Shown here piece after piece: positions 1-9,100 of a stretch of 64,000 bases of DNA (within the stretch, counting starts at the first letter, position 1; the number at the start of each line of letters is the position of its first letter). The stretch is from Streptomyces bathyalis (GTDB lineage: Bacteria > Actinomycetota > Actinomycetes > Streptomycetales > Streptomycetaceae): assembly GCF_015910445.1 (NCBI RefSeq), contig NZ_CP048882.1, forward strand, positions 5,019,501 to 5,083,500. Reading direction: 5' to 3'. The notes beneath the pieces were generated by a model, which ran no database searches, was not told the origin of the DNA, and worked only from the letters and a program-made list of their open reading frames with translations. Position numbers and translations under genes: made by a program.

Positions 1-39
1 CGGTACGCACCGCAGGGCGCCGCCGTCTCCGTGGCCTGA
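1..39 (+). CDS. Possible 3' end of a truncated CDS
   Basis: Frame 1 is open from the window edge to a TGA at 37-39 and encodes RYAPQGAAVSVA. Wobble positions are mostly G or C, as expected for a real high-GC gene, but 12 codons are too few to identify a product. It would converge on the symporter gene downstream. The remaining bases to 188 show no gene and no clear terminator. Confidence 0.3.
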   Translation, partial: RYAPQGAAVSVA

Positions 40-188
40 GCGGCCCGGGGCGCACGAGCGCGGGAGCAGACATGAGCGCCACCGGGTAACTCCTCACGAA
101 CCGGGAGCCGTTCGGAGCAACTCGCCGCGACACCGGTCAGTTCTCCCGAGCCTCCGGCGGGACCGGCGCGATCGCCGAGTCATCTGCC

Positions 189-1754
189 TCAGCGGTTCAT
201 GGGCGACGTGGCGTGCGAGGACGAACGGTCCCCGCTTTCCGGTGCGGCGTGGGGAGTGCCGTCCTCCGCCGTGCCGGCCCAGTCCCGCGTGGGGCGGCGT
301 CCGGCGAACTTGCCGAAGACCAGTGCCGCCGCGGTGGCGGTGAGCACGCCGGGCACCATCGAGTAGACGCCCGTCTCCAGCGGCCCGAGGAGGGGGTCGA
401 TCTGCTTCCACAGGAGGACCGTGAGGGCACCGGTGAGCATCCCGGCCTTGGCGCCGGCCGCCGTCATCCGCGGCCAGAACAGCGACAGGAGGATCACCGG
501 ACCGAAGGCCGCGCCGAATCCCGCCCAGGCGTACGCGACGATGTCGAGTACCGCGCCGCCGCTCAGGGCTATCACGTAGGCGGCCAGCGCCACGGCCAGC
601 ACGCTCAGCCGCCCGATCAGCAGCAGCAACCCGTCGGAGGGCTGCCGCTTGAGGAACGCCCGGTAGAGGTCCTCGGTGAGGGACGTGGCCGAGACCAGCA
701 GCTGGCTGTCCGCTGTGGACTTGATCGCGGCAAGCACGGCTACGAGCAGGATTGCCGCGATCCAGGGTGAGGTCAGATCTGCGGACAGTTTGATGAAGAC
801 CGTCTCCGGGTTCTTCAGCGGCTTGTCGAGCGCGGCGATCCCGGCAAGCCCGATGAGGGACGCGCCCGCCAAGGCGACGGTCACCCAGCCCACGCCCAGT
901 CGGCGGGCCAGCGGTATCTCCCGTGTGCTGCGGATACTCATGAAGCGGGTCAAGATGTGGGGCTGGCCGAAGTAGCCGAGTCCCCAGGCGAGCAGTGAGA
1001 TCATTCCGATGGCGCCGAGCGGCTCGCCCGCCGACCACGTCTTGCCGGCGAAGGATGCCTTGGCTCCCGGGTCGAGCAGTGCGGGGGCCGCGGCGGTGAG
1101 TTGACCGTGCAGAGCGTCGAAACCGCCGAGCTTCCAGATGGCGATCGCGGGGAGGGCGACGGCCGCGAGGAACATCAGCGTGCCCTGTATGGAGTGGCTG
1201 ACACTCAGGGCCCGGAAGCCGCCAAGGATCGTGTAGATGACGATCACGACGGCGAAGACCGTGAGTCCCAGCTCGAAGCCGGCGCCGAAGACATTGTCGG
1301 CCAGGAGCCCGCAGGCGACCAGCCCGCTGGCGACGTAGACGGTGAAGAACACGATGGTGACGACGGCCGAGAGGAGCCGAATCACCCTGCTCCGGTCTTC
1401 GAAACGTTTCTCCAGGTACGACGGCAGGGTCACGGCACCGACCCGCTCGGTGTAGACGCGCAAGCGGGGTGCGACGAGACGCCAGTTGAGATAAGTGCCG
1501 ATGATCAAGCCGACGGCGATCCACGTGGCACCGATCCCGGCCGCGTACACGGCGCCAGGCAGGCCCAGGAAGAGCCAGCCGGACATGTCGGCGGCTCCGG
1601 CGGACAGGGCGGCTGCCGGGGCGGAGAGTTGACGGCTGGCGACGGTGAAGTCGTCGAACGTAGCCGTTTCTCCGTGCGTCATGACGCCGACCATGACCAT
1701 CGCGATCAGAAAGATCCCGAAGGTGAGCATGGCCGGGACGGTCAGGGCGAACAT
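189..1754 (-). CDS. putP: Sodium/proline symporter PutP-like (SSS family)
   Basis: This 521-residue polytopic membrane protein belongs to the sodium:solute symporter family and most resembles PutP, which imports proline with Na+. Many hydrophobic helices run from residue ~5 to ~495. The N-terminal part shows the family's MSGWLFLGLPGA and an RxxAPRLRVYTE-like loop, and the middle has the LAAIKSTADSQLLV stretch typical of PutP. The hydrophilic C-terminal tail (~30 residues) is low complexity. The ATG follows an AGGGAG ribosome site. The gene stands alone. Substrate is inferred from family resemblance; another amino or organic acid is possible. Confidence 0.85.
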   Translation of the reverse strand: MFALTVPAMLTFGIFLIAMVMVGVMTHGETATFDDFTVASRQLSAPAAALSAGAADMSGWLFLGLPGAVYAAGIGATWIAVGLIIGTYLNWRLVAPRLRVYTERVGAVTLPSYLEKRFEDRSRVIRLLSAVVTIVFFTVYVASGLVACGLLADNVFGAGFELGLTVFAVVIVIYTILGGFRALSVSHSIQGTLMFLAAVALPAIAIWKLGGFDALHGQLTAAAPALLDPGAKASFAGKTWSAGEPLGAIGMISLLAWGLGYFGQPHILTRFMSIRSTREIPLARRLGVGWVTVALAGASLIGLAGIAALDKPLKNPETVFIKLSADLTSPWIAAILLVAVLAAIKSTADSQLLVSATSLTEDLYRAFLKRQPSDGLLLLIGRLSVLAVALAAYVIALSGGAVLDIVAYAWAGFGAAFGPVILLSLFWPRMTAAGAKAGMLTGALTVLLWKQIDPLLGPLETGVYSMVPGVLTATAAALVFGKFAGRRPTRDWAGTAEDGTPHAAPESGDRSSSHATSPMNR

Positions 1755-2038
1755 CTCTTACTCCCTGTGCTGGGAAGCGACCTCGAGCGGCGTCGGTACA
1801 TGCCGCCCACGTGGCCACACGTTCGGGTTTGCAGGGAGGGAGCCTAGGAAAGTGCAGCGCGTACGGGCGAGGGCATCCGGGGCCGGACGTCCTGATCGGT
1901 TCCGGATTGTGATGCCTGACCAGTGCATCTTCGTCGGTCCGTCCGCCGAGGGCCCCGGCCCCTGGCGTCCCAGCGGCCGTCCGGCCGGCTGCCCCATCCG
2001 GTTCTGCTTCAAGGACGATCGGCCGCGGAGAAGAGGCA

Positions 2039-2063
2039 GTTCACCTGAGCTCGCCGAGTGAAC
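2039..2063 (-). terminator. Hairpin after the maltokinase-cap gene
   Basis: GTTCAC and GTGAAC form a 6-bp stem around 13 bases, 22 bases past the stop of the minus-strand gene that ends at 2085. There is no T-run, which is common for actinomycete terminators. The rest of 1755-2084 holds no gene that I can support. Confidence 0.35.
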
Positions 2064-2084
2064 CGCAGCTCGACGGCGCACGCC

Positions 2085-2759
2085 CTATGCGTGGGGCCCC
2101 TCGTGCAGAACGGCGAACAGGCCCTCGGCGCGGGTGCCGTCCGGCATCTGCCACGGACCGCAGACATGGCCTGCCGCTCCCTGCGGCGGCCTGAGCCCTC
2201 CGCCCGGGGCGGGGCGCAGCACCCTCTGCAGGCGCAGGAACCTGCCGTCCGCGAGGGGCACTTCGGTGCACTCCGGGTCGTCGGAGGGCGTTGCGGCGAC
2301 GGCGGTGATGTCTGTGCGTGCAGGACTCTCTCCGGTGAAGGAGCGGGTGACCTCCCGGTCAGGGGTGTCGCTGACGCTCTGGGCCTGAGGCTCGGCCCGG
2401 CCCTCGATCAGGGCGAGCAACTGGGCGGTCATCACCGGGTCGTGGCAACCGTCGTAGGCCCAGCGCTGCCCGAGCACGCCGTGTTCCATGGTGCCGATCA
2501 GTGCGTGATCCGCCCCGTCGAGCGGCGCACTCCGATAGGTCAGCGGTACCAGGTAGTTGACCGGTTCGCTGCCCGAGGTGTCGGCGGCGACCATGAATTC
2601 GATGCCCACCTCACCCCGCGGGTCGTCCAGCCGGAAGCCGCCCGCCTTGGCGAACTGCGGTCCGCCCGCGCCTCCGCGGTACCACGGACGGGAGGGGAGC
2701 CACGGCGTGAGAAGTTCGAGCTTTGTCGGCTTAACGGTGGTGTGGTGGATGATGGCCAT
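2085..2759 (-). CDS. Maltokinase N-terminal cap-like domain protein
   Basis: A 224-residue soluble protein. Its start (MAIIHHTTVKPTKLELLTPW) is the characteristic opening of actinomycete proteins annotated as maltokinase N-terminal cap-like, and the first half keeps WLPSRPWYRG and a central FMVAADTSG...YLVPLTYR block seen in the cap of mycobacterial maltokinase Pep2/Mak. No kinase domain follows, so it is a standalone cap. Residues ~110-224 are variable. A GGAGGAGG ribosome site precedes the ATG. The function is unknown; a regulatory link to trehalose or glycogen metabolism is only an inference from the domain. Confidence 0.7.
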   Translation of the reverse strand: MAIIHHTTVKPTKLELLTPWLPSRPWYRGGAGGPQFAKAGGFRLDDPRGEVGIEFMVAADTSGSEPVNYLVPLTYRSAPLDGADHALIGTMEHGVLGQRWAYDGCHDPVMTAQLLALIEGRAEPQAQSVSDTPDREVTRSFTGESPARTDITAVAATPSDDPECTEVPLADGRFLRLQRVLRPAPGGGLRPPQGAAGHVCGPWQMPDGTRAEGLFAVLHEGPHA

Positions 2760-3109
2760 GTGAATATCCTCCTCCGTGTGTGAATTCGATCTTCACCATT
2801 TCTCCTCATGGAGGGATGCGAGAGCGGTTCGGTCCGACGCGATCACGAGTCGCCCTTGCTCCTCGCCTCTCCCTCAGTGGCCGCTAAACACTATTCCTGT
2901 AACAGCACGGGTGCGACGTCATGATGCGGCGCAATGCCCTCGTCGCCCCGGCGCACGAGGGGGGACGAGATGGCCGGCGGCGGTTCCCTTCGGTGCAAGT
3001 CCGTTCAGTCGGGGGCGAGTTGGAGGCGTGCGGGTACGACTGCGTCTTGCCCCGGGGGGCCTGGATGAGCGCGCTGAGGGTGCCCCGTGCTCCCCTCGGG
3101 CCGCATGGG

Positions 3110-3137
3110 TTGACAACGGCATGTCACCGTGTTGTCA
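3110..3137. promoter_or_regulatory. Inverted repeat upstream of matA (operator candidate)
   Basis: TGACAAC at 3111-3117 and GTTGTCA at 3131-3137 form a 7-bp perfect inverted repeat with a 13-base spacer. It overlaps a TTGACA hexamer at 3110-3115. It lies in the 504-bp gene-free stretch 2760-3263, whose AT-richer part (3140-3225, with TACATT at 3200) is the likely matAB promoter area. I see no gene in this stretch. Confidence 0.45.
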
Positions 3138-3263
3138 CAGCAGTGTCCAATAATCAGTAAAAAGACCAACTAGTCACATTTATGCCTTCACATTTGCGAT
3201 ACATTTTCTCCTTCAACAAGGAGGGGGCGTGCTCACCATCGTGGGAGGCGCGCGTGAAGTGAC

Positions 3264-3953
3264 ATGGGTGAACAGCCAGAGCGGCCCCGGGACAGTGGCG
3301 CTGGACCGGTATTTGTGGACAGCAGCGGAGGGCGCCGCCGTACCTGGCGCCGGCTCGGTTTGGCGATGGGGGCCATCGGCGGGGGGTATGCGCTGGTCGT
3401 GGCGGTGACCGTGATCGGCGGACACTCCGAGGCGCCCTGGGGGGTGCTGATACCAGGAGCGGACGACCGGGCCGCGAGGGTTGTCCCCGAACGGGGCGAG
3501 TCGCAGACGAAGGCCCCCTGGGCCGACGGGGCCCGCCTGGGCGAGCCGGGCGCCTACGCCTCCCCGACGGACAACCCGTCGGACCCCAACAGCGCACGCT
3601 CGCCCGTGACTTCGCCCGAGGCGTCGCCTGCGGATCGTGCCGCCGCGGGGACGGGCGTCAAGGCGAAGACCGCGCGCAGCGGCACCTTTGCCGACTCCGG
3701 AGGCACGAGCAAGGGCAACACCGGTGGGAGTGCGCCCGGTTCGGGCAGCGCCGGCGGCACCGGTGGCAGCACCGGCGGAGCCGTGCCGACGGAACCGTCC
3801 ACCGAGCCCACGGAAGGCGGCACCACCGGCTCGCCGACCCCCACAGCCGATCCGTCGGGGTCCCCCGATTCCCAGTCGGAGGGCGGACTCTCCGGCCTCC
3901 TCGGCGGGATCCTCGGCGGTCCGAGCAGCACCGTGGCGGCGGGTGCCGAGTGA
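3264..3953 (+). CDS. matA: MatA-like membrane-anchored protein of the exopolysaccharide operon
   Basis: A 229-residue protein with one predicted transmembrane helix (about residues 31-52) after a short basic cytosolic segment (GGRRRTWRRLG). A long Gly/Ser/Thr/Pro-rich, probably disordered, extracellular part follows. There is no catalytic motif. The stop overlaps the GTG of matB (GTGA at 3950-3953), so the two are translationally coupled. Position and partner match matA of the Streptomyces mycelial aggregation locus matAB (recalled as SCO2963/SCO2962), which makes a poly-N-acetylglucosamine-like polymer. The role of this protein is not evident from sequence. An in-frame TGA just upstream limits the start to this ATG or later. 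Confidence 0.65.
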   Translation: MGEQPERPRDSGAGPVFVDSSGGRRRTWRRLGLAMGAIGGGYALVVAVTVIGGHSEAPWGVLIPGADDRAARVVPERGESQTKAPWADGARLGEPGAYASPTDNPSDPNSARSPVTSPEASPADRAAAGTGVKAKTARSGTFADSGGTSKGNTGGSAPGSGSAGGTGGSTGGAVPTEPSTEPTEGGTTGSPTPTADPSGSPDSQSEGGLSGLLGGILGGPSSTVAAGAE

Positions 3954-6166
3954 CACAGGCGCCCGCACGTCCCCGGCGGACGCGGCTGCCGCTGCGCTAC
4001 CTCCTGCCGGCCGTTCTGCTCGTCGTCGTCTCGGTGATGATGCTGCTGCGCGGCTACGTGCACAGCGAGTTCCTCGCCGACCACCGGGTACGGCCCCCGG
4101 CCGCCACCGACGCCGTACCGGAGAAGGTCCTCACGGGAGGACCCGTTCTCGACGCACGCGGTTCCGAGCCCGTCAGCTACCGCGTGCCCGACCACAAGAT
4201 CGTGCTGACCTTCGACGACGGCCCCGACCCGGAGTGGACGCCGAAGATCCTCGACAAGCTCGCCCAATACGACGCGCACGCCGTCTTCTTCGTCACCGGC
4301 ACCATGACCTCCCGCTATCCGGACCTGGTGCGGCGGATGGTCGACGAGGGGCACGAGGTGGGGCTGCACACCTTCAACCACCCCGACCTGTCCTACCAGT
4401 CCTCTTCGCGCATCCACCGTGAACTCGCCCAGAGCCAGCTCGCGTTGGCGGGCGCGGCGGGCGTGCACACGTCGCTGTTCCGGCCGCCGTACTCCTCCAC
4501 CGCAGACGCGCTCGACAACAAGTCGTGGCCCGTCACCCGCGAGATCGCGAAACGCGGCTACATCACCGCGTTCATCGACACCGACAGCGAGGACTGGGCA
4601 CGTCCGGGCGTCGACGAGATCGTGCGCCGCTCCACCCCGGAGCCGGGCAAAGGCGCGATCGTGCTGATGCACGACTCGGGCGGCAACCGTTCGCAGACGG
4701 TGGCCGCACTGGACCGGATGCTGCCGCAGTTCGAGGCACAGGGGTACCAATTCCCGCGCCTGACCGAGGCGTTGGGCGCTCCGAGCCCGCACACCGCCGT
4801 GCGCGGGGTCGACCTGTGGAAGAGCCGTGCCTTCGTCGCGGCGGTGGGCGTCTCCGACAACGTCATCGGCGTGCTCATCGTGTCGCTGGTCGTGGCCGGT
4901 GTCCTCGTCCTCGGGCGGTTCGTGCTGATGATCGCTCTGTCGTCCGTGCACGTCCGCCGCGTCAGGCGCCGCCGGCCGGGGAGAGGCGAGCCGGAGGCCG
5001 CTGCAGGGCGGGGGCCGCCTGTCACGGAGCCCGTCACGGTGATCGTGCCCGCGTACAACGAGCGAGAGTGCATCGCCAACACCGTGCTCTCCCTCGCGGC
5101 GAGCGACCATCCCGTCGAGGTGATCGTCATCGACGACGGCTCCACGGACGGCACCCCCGAGATCGTGGAAGCGCTCGGCCTGCCCGGTGTCCGCGTGCTG
5201 CGCCAGGCCAACTCCGGCAAGTCCGTCGCCCTCAACACCGGCCTGAGGCATGCCACGTTCGAGATCGTCGTGATGATGGACGGTGACACCGTCTTCGAGC
5301 CCTCGACCGTGCGGGAACTCGTCCAGCCCTTCGCCGATCCGCGCGTCGGCGCCGTCGCCGGCAACGCGAAGGTCGGCAACCGCCGCAAGCTGATCGGGGC
5401 ATGGCAGCACATCGAGTACGTGATGGGCTTCAACCTCGACCGCCGCATGTACGACGTGCTGCGCTGCATGCCGACGATCCCCGGCGCCGTCGGTGCGTTC
5501 CGGCGTACGGCGCTGCAACGCGTCGGCGGCATGAGCGACGACACGCTGGCCGAGGACACCGACGTGACGATGGCGCTGCACCGCGACGGCTGGCACATCG
5601 TGTACGCCGAGCGAGCGCGGGCCTGGACCGAGGCGCCGGAGACCGTGAAGCAGCTGTGGTCGCAGCGCTACCGCTGGAGCTACGGCACCATGCAGGCGAT
5701 CTGGAAGCACCGCCGGGCGGTGCTGGACCGCGGCCCGTCGGGACGCTTCGGCCGGGTCGGGCTGCCGCTCGTGACGATGTTCACGGTGATCGCGCCCATG
5801 CTCGCGCCGCTGATAGACGTCTTCCTCGTCTACGGGCTGGTCTTCGGGCCTGCGATGCGGACGCTGGAAGCCTGGCTGGTCGTGCTGCTCGTCCAGGGTG
5901 CGTGCGCGGCGTACGCGTTCCGGCTGGACGGCGAGCGCCTGACCCCGCTGCTGACTCTGCCCCTCCAGCAGTTGATGTACCGGCAGTTGATGTACGTCGT
6001 GCTGATGCAGTCCTGGATCACCGCGCTCACGGGCGGGCGGCTGGGCTGGCAGAAGCTGCGCCGTACGGGCCTGTTGAACTCCGCGCCCGGCGCGCACGCC
6101 ATGTCCGCGCACGACCCGCGGACCGGCGGCGTGACGGGGGCCAGAGAGAAGAGCACCGTCGGATGA
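3950..6166 (+). CDS. matB: MatB-like polysaccharide deacetylase / GT2 synthase fusion
   Basis: A 738-residue bifunctional membrane enzyme. Order: TM helix ~18-34; NodB-type polysaccharide deacetylase ~80-275 with the DD pair at 89-90 (FDDGPD), metal ligands H140 and H144 (HTFNH), RPPY at 178-181 and LMHD with H241; TM ~303-330; family-2 glycosyltransferase ~360-580 with DDGSTDG at 396-402, DGD 444-446, ED 535-536 and QRYRW 572-576; then several TM helices to ~690. This architecture fits synthesis plus partial deacetylation of a beta-linked GlcNAc polymer (PNAG-like), as reported for Streptomyces MatB, which drives hyphal pelleting. It overlaps matA (GTGA) and the next gene (ATGA). Confidence 0.85.
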   Translation: MTQAPARPRRTRLPLRYLLPAVLLVVVSVMMLLRGYVHSEFLADHRVRPPAATDAVPEKVLTGGPVLDARGSEPVSYRVPDHKIVLTFDDGPDPEWTPKILDKLAQYDAHAVFFVTGTMTSRYPDLVRRMVDEGHEVGLHTFNHPDLSYQSSSRIHRELAQSQLALAGAAGVHTSLFRPPYSSTADALDNKSWPVTREIAKRGYITAFIDTDSEDWARPGVDEIVRRSTPEPGKGAIVLMHDSGGNRSQTVAALDRMLPQFEAQGYQFPRLTEALGAPSPHTAVRGVDLWKSRAFVAAVGVSDNVIGVLIVSLVVAGVLVLGRFVLMIALSSVHVRRVRRRRPGRGEPEAAAGRGPPVTEPVTVIVPAYNERECIANTVLSLAASDHPVEVIVIDDGSTDGTPEIVEALGLPGVRVLRQANSGKSVALNTGLRHATFEIVVMMDGDTVFEPSTVRELVQPFADPRVGAVAGNAKVGNRRKLIGAWQHIEYVMGFNLDRRMYDVLRCMPTIPGAVGAFRRTALQRVGGMSDDTLAEDTDVTMALHRDGWHIVYAERARAWTEAPETVKQLWSQRYRWSYGTMQAIWKHRRAVLDRGPSGRFGRVGLPLVTMFTVIAPMLAPLIDVFLVYGLVFGPAMRTLEAWLVVLLVQGACAAYAFRLDGERLTPLLTLPLQQLMYRQLMYVVLMQSWITALTGGRLGWQKLRRTGLLNSAPGAHAMSAHDPRTGGVTGAREKSTVG

Positions 6167-7425
6167 CAACCCGCCCGGCCACGGAATCCTCCCCCGCGGC
6201 CACCTCCTCGGGTCGATCGCCGGCTCGTGCGCCCGCGGGTGCGCCGCCCGCACGGGACCGCTATCTGGACCTGCTGCGGGCGGTCGCCCTGGTGCGAGTC
6301 GTCGTCTACCACACCTTCAACTGGGCCTGGCTGACGTTCCTCTTCCCGTCCATGGGCGTGATGTTCGCCCTCGCGGGCTCGCTGATGGCGCGGTCACTGG
6401 GACGGCCCGCGGCCGCCGTCGTACGCGGCAGGGTGCGCAGGCTGCTGCTGCCGCTCTGGCTGTACGGGGCGGTGCTGCTGACGGTGCTCTTCGCACAGGG
6501 GTGGCGGCCCGGCCACGGCGCGGGCGCGTGGCTGCGCATGCTGTGCTGGATCGTGCCGCTGGGCAGCCCGCCGTACCCGGAGGAGATCGGCGGCAACGGC
6601 GGTCTGCTGGACGCCACTTGGGCGATGGAGACGGCCGGACCCCTGTGGTACCTGCGGGCCTACCTGTGGTTCGTGCTGGCCTCGCCGCTGCTGCTGCGCG
6701 CCTTCCGGCGGCTGCCGTGGGTGACGCTGCTCACGCCGCTCGCGCTGACCGCCGTCGTCGGCACGGGTGTCGTGACGGTTCCCGGCGAGACCGGGGAGGC
6801 CGTTACCGACTTCGCCGTGTACGGCTCCTGCTGGCTGCTGGGCTTCGCGCACCACGACGGGCTGCTGCGGCGCATCCCCATGTACGCCGTGGCCCTCGCG
6901 GCTCCCGTGGTGATGGGCGCAGGCCTCTGGTGGGCGAGCGGCCACCTGGGCGAGGAGGGCTGGGATCTCAACGACATCCCGCTCGGCCAGGCCCTCTGGT
7001 CGTTCGGCTTCTGTGTGCTGCTGCTCCGCGTCAGCCCGTCCTGGCACCGCCTGCCCGGTCCGCTGGGCCGCCTGGAACGTCCGGTCACGCTGGCCAACTC
7101 CCGTGCCGTCACGCTCTATCTGTGGCACCAGCCGGCGCTCGTCGCGACGGTTCCTCTGCTCGACCTGCTGTGGCGCATCCCGGCGATCGGTGATTCGCAG
7201 GCCCTGTCGGCCGCGCTGGAGAGCTGGTCCGACGCGCTGATGTTCCTGGCCGTGTGGCCGCTGGTGGCACTGCTGATCGCGGCCTTCGGATGGGCCGAGG
7301 ACGTGGCCGCCAGGCGACGGCCGCGGCTGTGGCCCCGTACCAGGACACCGAAGCCGGAGGCGCGCGGGTCCAGCACGCCGAAGACACCTGACGCACCGCT
7401 CACCGGCACCGGTCGCGGCAGGTGA
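6163..7425 (+). CDS. Acyltransferase family 3 membrane protein
   Basis: A 420-residue integral membrane O-acyltransferase (acyltransferase 3/OafA-like). After a Pro/Ala-rich N-terminus it has RYLDLLRAVALVRVVVYHTF, the family's RxxDxLRxxA...H opening; the catalytic-type His is in VYHTF. About ten hydrophobic helices follow, then a basic tail. The ATG at 6163 overlaps matB's TGA (ATGA), which fixes the start and implies co-expression with matAB. It may O-acetylate or succinylate the polymer made by MatB; the acyl group cannot be read from sequence. Confidence 0.8.
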   Translation: MTTRPATESSPAATSSGRSPARAPAGAPPARDRYLDLLRAVALVRVVVYHTFNWAWLTFLFPSMGVMFALAGSLMARSLGRPAAAVVRGRVRRLLLPLWLYGAVLLTVLFAQGWRPGHGAGAWLRMLCWIVPLGSPPYPEEIGGNGGLLDATWAMETAGPLWYLRAYLWFVLASPLLLRAFRRLPWVTLLTPLALTAVVGTGVVTVPGETGEAVTDFAVYGSCWLLGFAHHDGLLRRIPMYAVALAAPVVMGAGLWWASGHLGEEGWDLNDIPLGQALWSFGFCVLLLRVSPSWHRLPGPLGRLERPVTLANSRAVTLYLWHQPALVATVPLLDLLWRIPAIGDSQALSAALESWSDALMFLAVWPLVALLIAAFGWAEDVAARRRPRLWPRTRTPKPEARGSSTPKTPDAPLTGTGRGR

Positions 7426-7569
7426 GCGCAAGGTTTCCTGTACGACACCTCCCGGCACGGCACCGAAACGCGCCGTCCCTAGCTTCGGACGCAGCATCCG
7501 GCAGTGACATCCGGCAGAGACGCCGATCTTGACACCGCCGGACCGCAACCCGGAACCTGTGGAGGCGCC

Positions 7570-8991
7570 ATGACTGATGCGACCGCTGCGCCCGGCAGCA
7601 CCGACGAGACCGCGCACAAGAAGGGCCGCTGGATCGAGCACTGGGATCCGGAGGACGAGACGTTCTGGCGAGAGAGCGGCGAACGCGTCGCGCACCGCAA
7701 CCTGCTGCTGTCGGTCTTCTCCGAGCACATCGGCTTCTCCGTCTGGACGCTGTGGTCGGTCCTGGTGCTGTTCATGGGGCCCGAGTACGGAGTCGACCCG
7801 GCCGGGAAGTTCCTGCTGATCTCCATGGCGACGCTCGTCGGCGCTGTGGCCCGGGTCCCCTACACCTTCGCCGTCGCCCGCTTCGGAGGCCGCAACTGGA
7901 CGGTCATCAGCGCGGCCATGCTGCTGTTGCCGACCGTGGCGGCGCTGGTGGTCATGGAACCCGGCACGTCCTACACGACGTTCCTGGTGGTCGCGCTGCT
8001 CGCAGGTGTGGGAGGAGGCAACTTCGCCTCCTCCATGACCAACATCAACTCCTTCTTCCCGCTGCGCCGCAAGGGCTGGGCCCTCGGCGTCAACGCGGGC
8101 GGCGGCAACATCGGCGTACCGGTCGTGCAGCTCGCCGGTCTCGCGGTGATCGCCACGGCCGGAGCCGGCCATCCACGCGTCCTGCTCGGCATCTACATCC
8201 CGCTGATCCTGCTCGCCGCCGCCTGCTCCGCACGCTGGATGGACAACCTCACGCCCGTGCGCAACGACACCGGGGCCGCCAAGGGGGCGGTGCGGGACGC
8301 CCACACCTGGATCATGTCCTTCCTCTACATCGGGACGTTCGGCTCCTTCATCGGCTACAGCTTCGCCTTCGGGCTCGTGCTGCAGACGCAGTTCGCCCGT
8401 ACGCCGCTCCAGGCCGCCTCGCTCACCTTCCTCGGGCCGCTGCTGGGTTCGCTCGTACGTCCGCTGGGCGGGCAGCTCGCCGACCGCTTCGGCGGAGCGC
8501 GGATCACGCTGTGGAACTTCGCCGGGATGGGCGCCGCGACGCTCGTGGTCGTGGCGGCCTCGCTGCGCGAATCGCTGCCCGTCTTCCTCGTGGGCTTCAC
8601 GGCGCTGTTCGTGCTGAGCGGCATCGGGAACGGGTCGACGTACAAGATGATCCCGGCGATATTCCACGCCAAGGCAGTGGCGGACGGACGGAGCGGCGAG
8701 GCCGCGGCCGCGGAGGCCCGCCGGCTGTCGGGCGCTGCCATGGGCCTGATCGGGGCGGTCGGTGCGCTCGGCGGGCTGGGAATCAATCTGGCCTTCCGGC
8801 AGTCGTTTGAGACGTTGGGGACAGGAACAGCGGCATACCTCACCTTCCTGGGCTTCTACGGAGTGTGCTGCGCGGTCACCTGGGCCGTCTATCTGCGGCG
8901 TCCGGCCGCGCCCCGAGGCGGCCGGGAGGGCGACCGTGCCGCACCATCGGCGGACCGGGAGAGGCAGCCCGCCGCATACGCCGAGGTGTGA
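7570..8991 (+). CDS. narK: Nitrate/nitrite MFS transporter NarK
   Basis: A 473-residue major facilitator of the NarK/NNP type. It carries the nitrate signature in its fifth helix region (GVGGGNFASSMTNINSFFP) followed by the second-half NAGGGNIG motif. Twelve helices are plausible. The ATG at 7570 is chosen because GGAGG sits 6 bases upstream; an earlier in-frame GTG at 7504 lacks this. Next on the same strand is an NnaR-type regulator, and in Streptomyces narK belongs to the NnaR/GlnR nitrate assimilation regulon. A weak GlnR-like pair (GGCAC-N6-GAAAC, 7454-7469) lies in its own upstream region. Confidence 0.88.
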   Translation: MTDATAAPGSTDETAHKKGRWIEHWDPEDETFWRESGERVAHRNLLLSVFSEHIGFSVWTLWSVLVLFMGPEYGVDPAGKFLLISMATLVGAVARVPYTFAVARFGGRNWTVISAAMLLLPTVAALVVMEPGTSYTTFLVVALLAGVGGGNFASSMTNINSFFPLRRKGWALGVNAGGGNIGVPVVQLAGLAVIATAGAGHPRVLLGIYIPLILLAAACSARWMDNLTPVRNDTGAAKGAVRDAHTWIMSFLYIGTFGSFIGYSFAFGLVLQTQFARTPLQAASLTFLGPLLGSLVRPLGGQLADRFGGARITLWNFAGMGAATLVVVAASLRESLPVFLVGFTALFVLSGIGNGSTYKMIPAIFHAKAVADGRSGEAAAAEARRLSGAAMGLIGAVGALGGLGINLAFRQSFETLGTGTAAYLTFLGFYGVCCAVTWAVYLRRPAAPRGGREGDRAAPSADRERQPAAYAEV

Positions 8992-9009
8992 GGGGTGTGA
9001 ACTCCCGGC

Positions 9010-9025
9010 GTAACAGCCGGGAAAC
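9010..9025 (+). promoter_or_regulatory. GlnR-like box upstream of nnaR
   Basis: GTAAC at 9010-9014, six bases, then GAAAC at 9021-9025 matches the first two elements of the GlnR consensus (gTnAC-n6-GaAAC). It lies 75 bases before nnaR and downstream of narK, fitting nitrogen control of the regulator gene. Only one a/b pair is seen. Confidence 0.55.
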
Positions 9026-9100
9026 CCCGGAGCACCGAGCCCGTCATCCGCTGTTGACAGGCTCGGTGTTCCGTACGAACAGGGGCGGAGCGAGAAGGAC

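Noticed and set aside
1645..2061. A 138-codon plus-strand open frame over the putP start
   Set aside because: It is antisense to the conserved putP N-terminus and has no domain.
3554..6253. A 899-codon open frame on the minus strand
   Set aside because: It is antisense to matA/matB, whose domains and motifs are unmistakable; its protein is His/Arg/Asp-rich with no domain, typical of a high-GC shadow.
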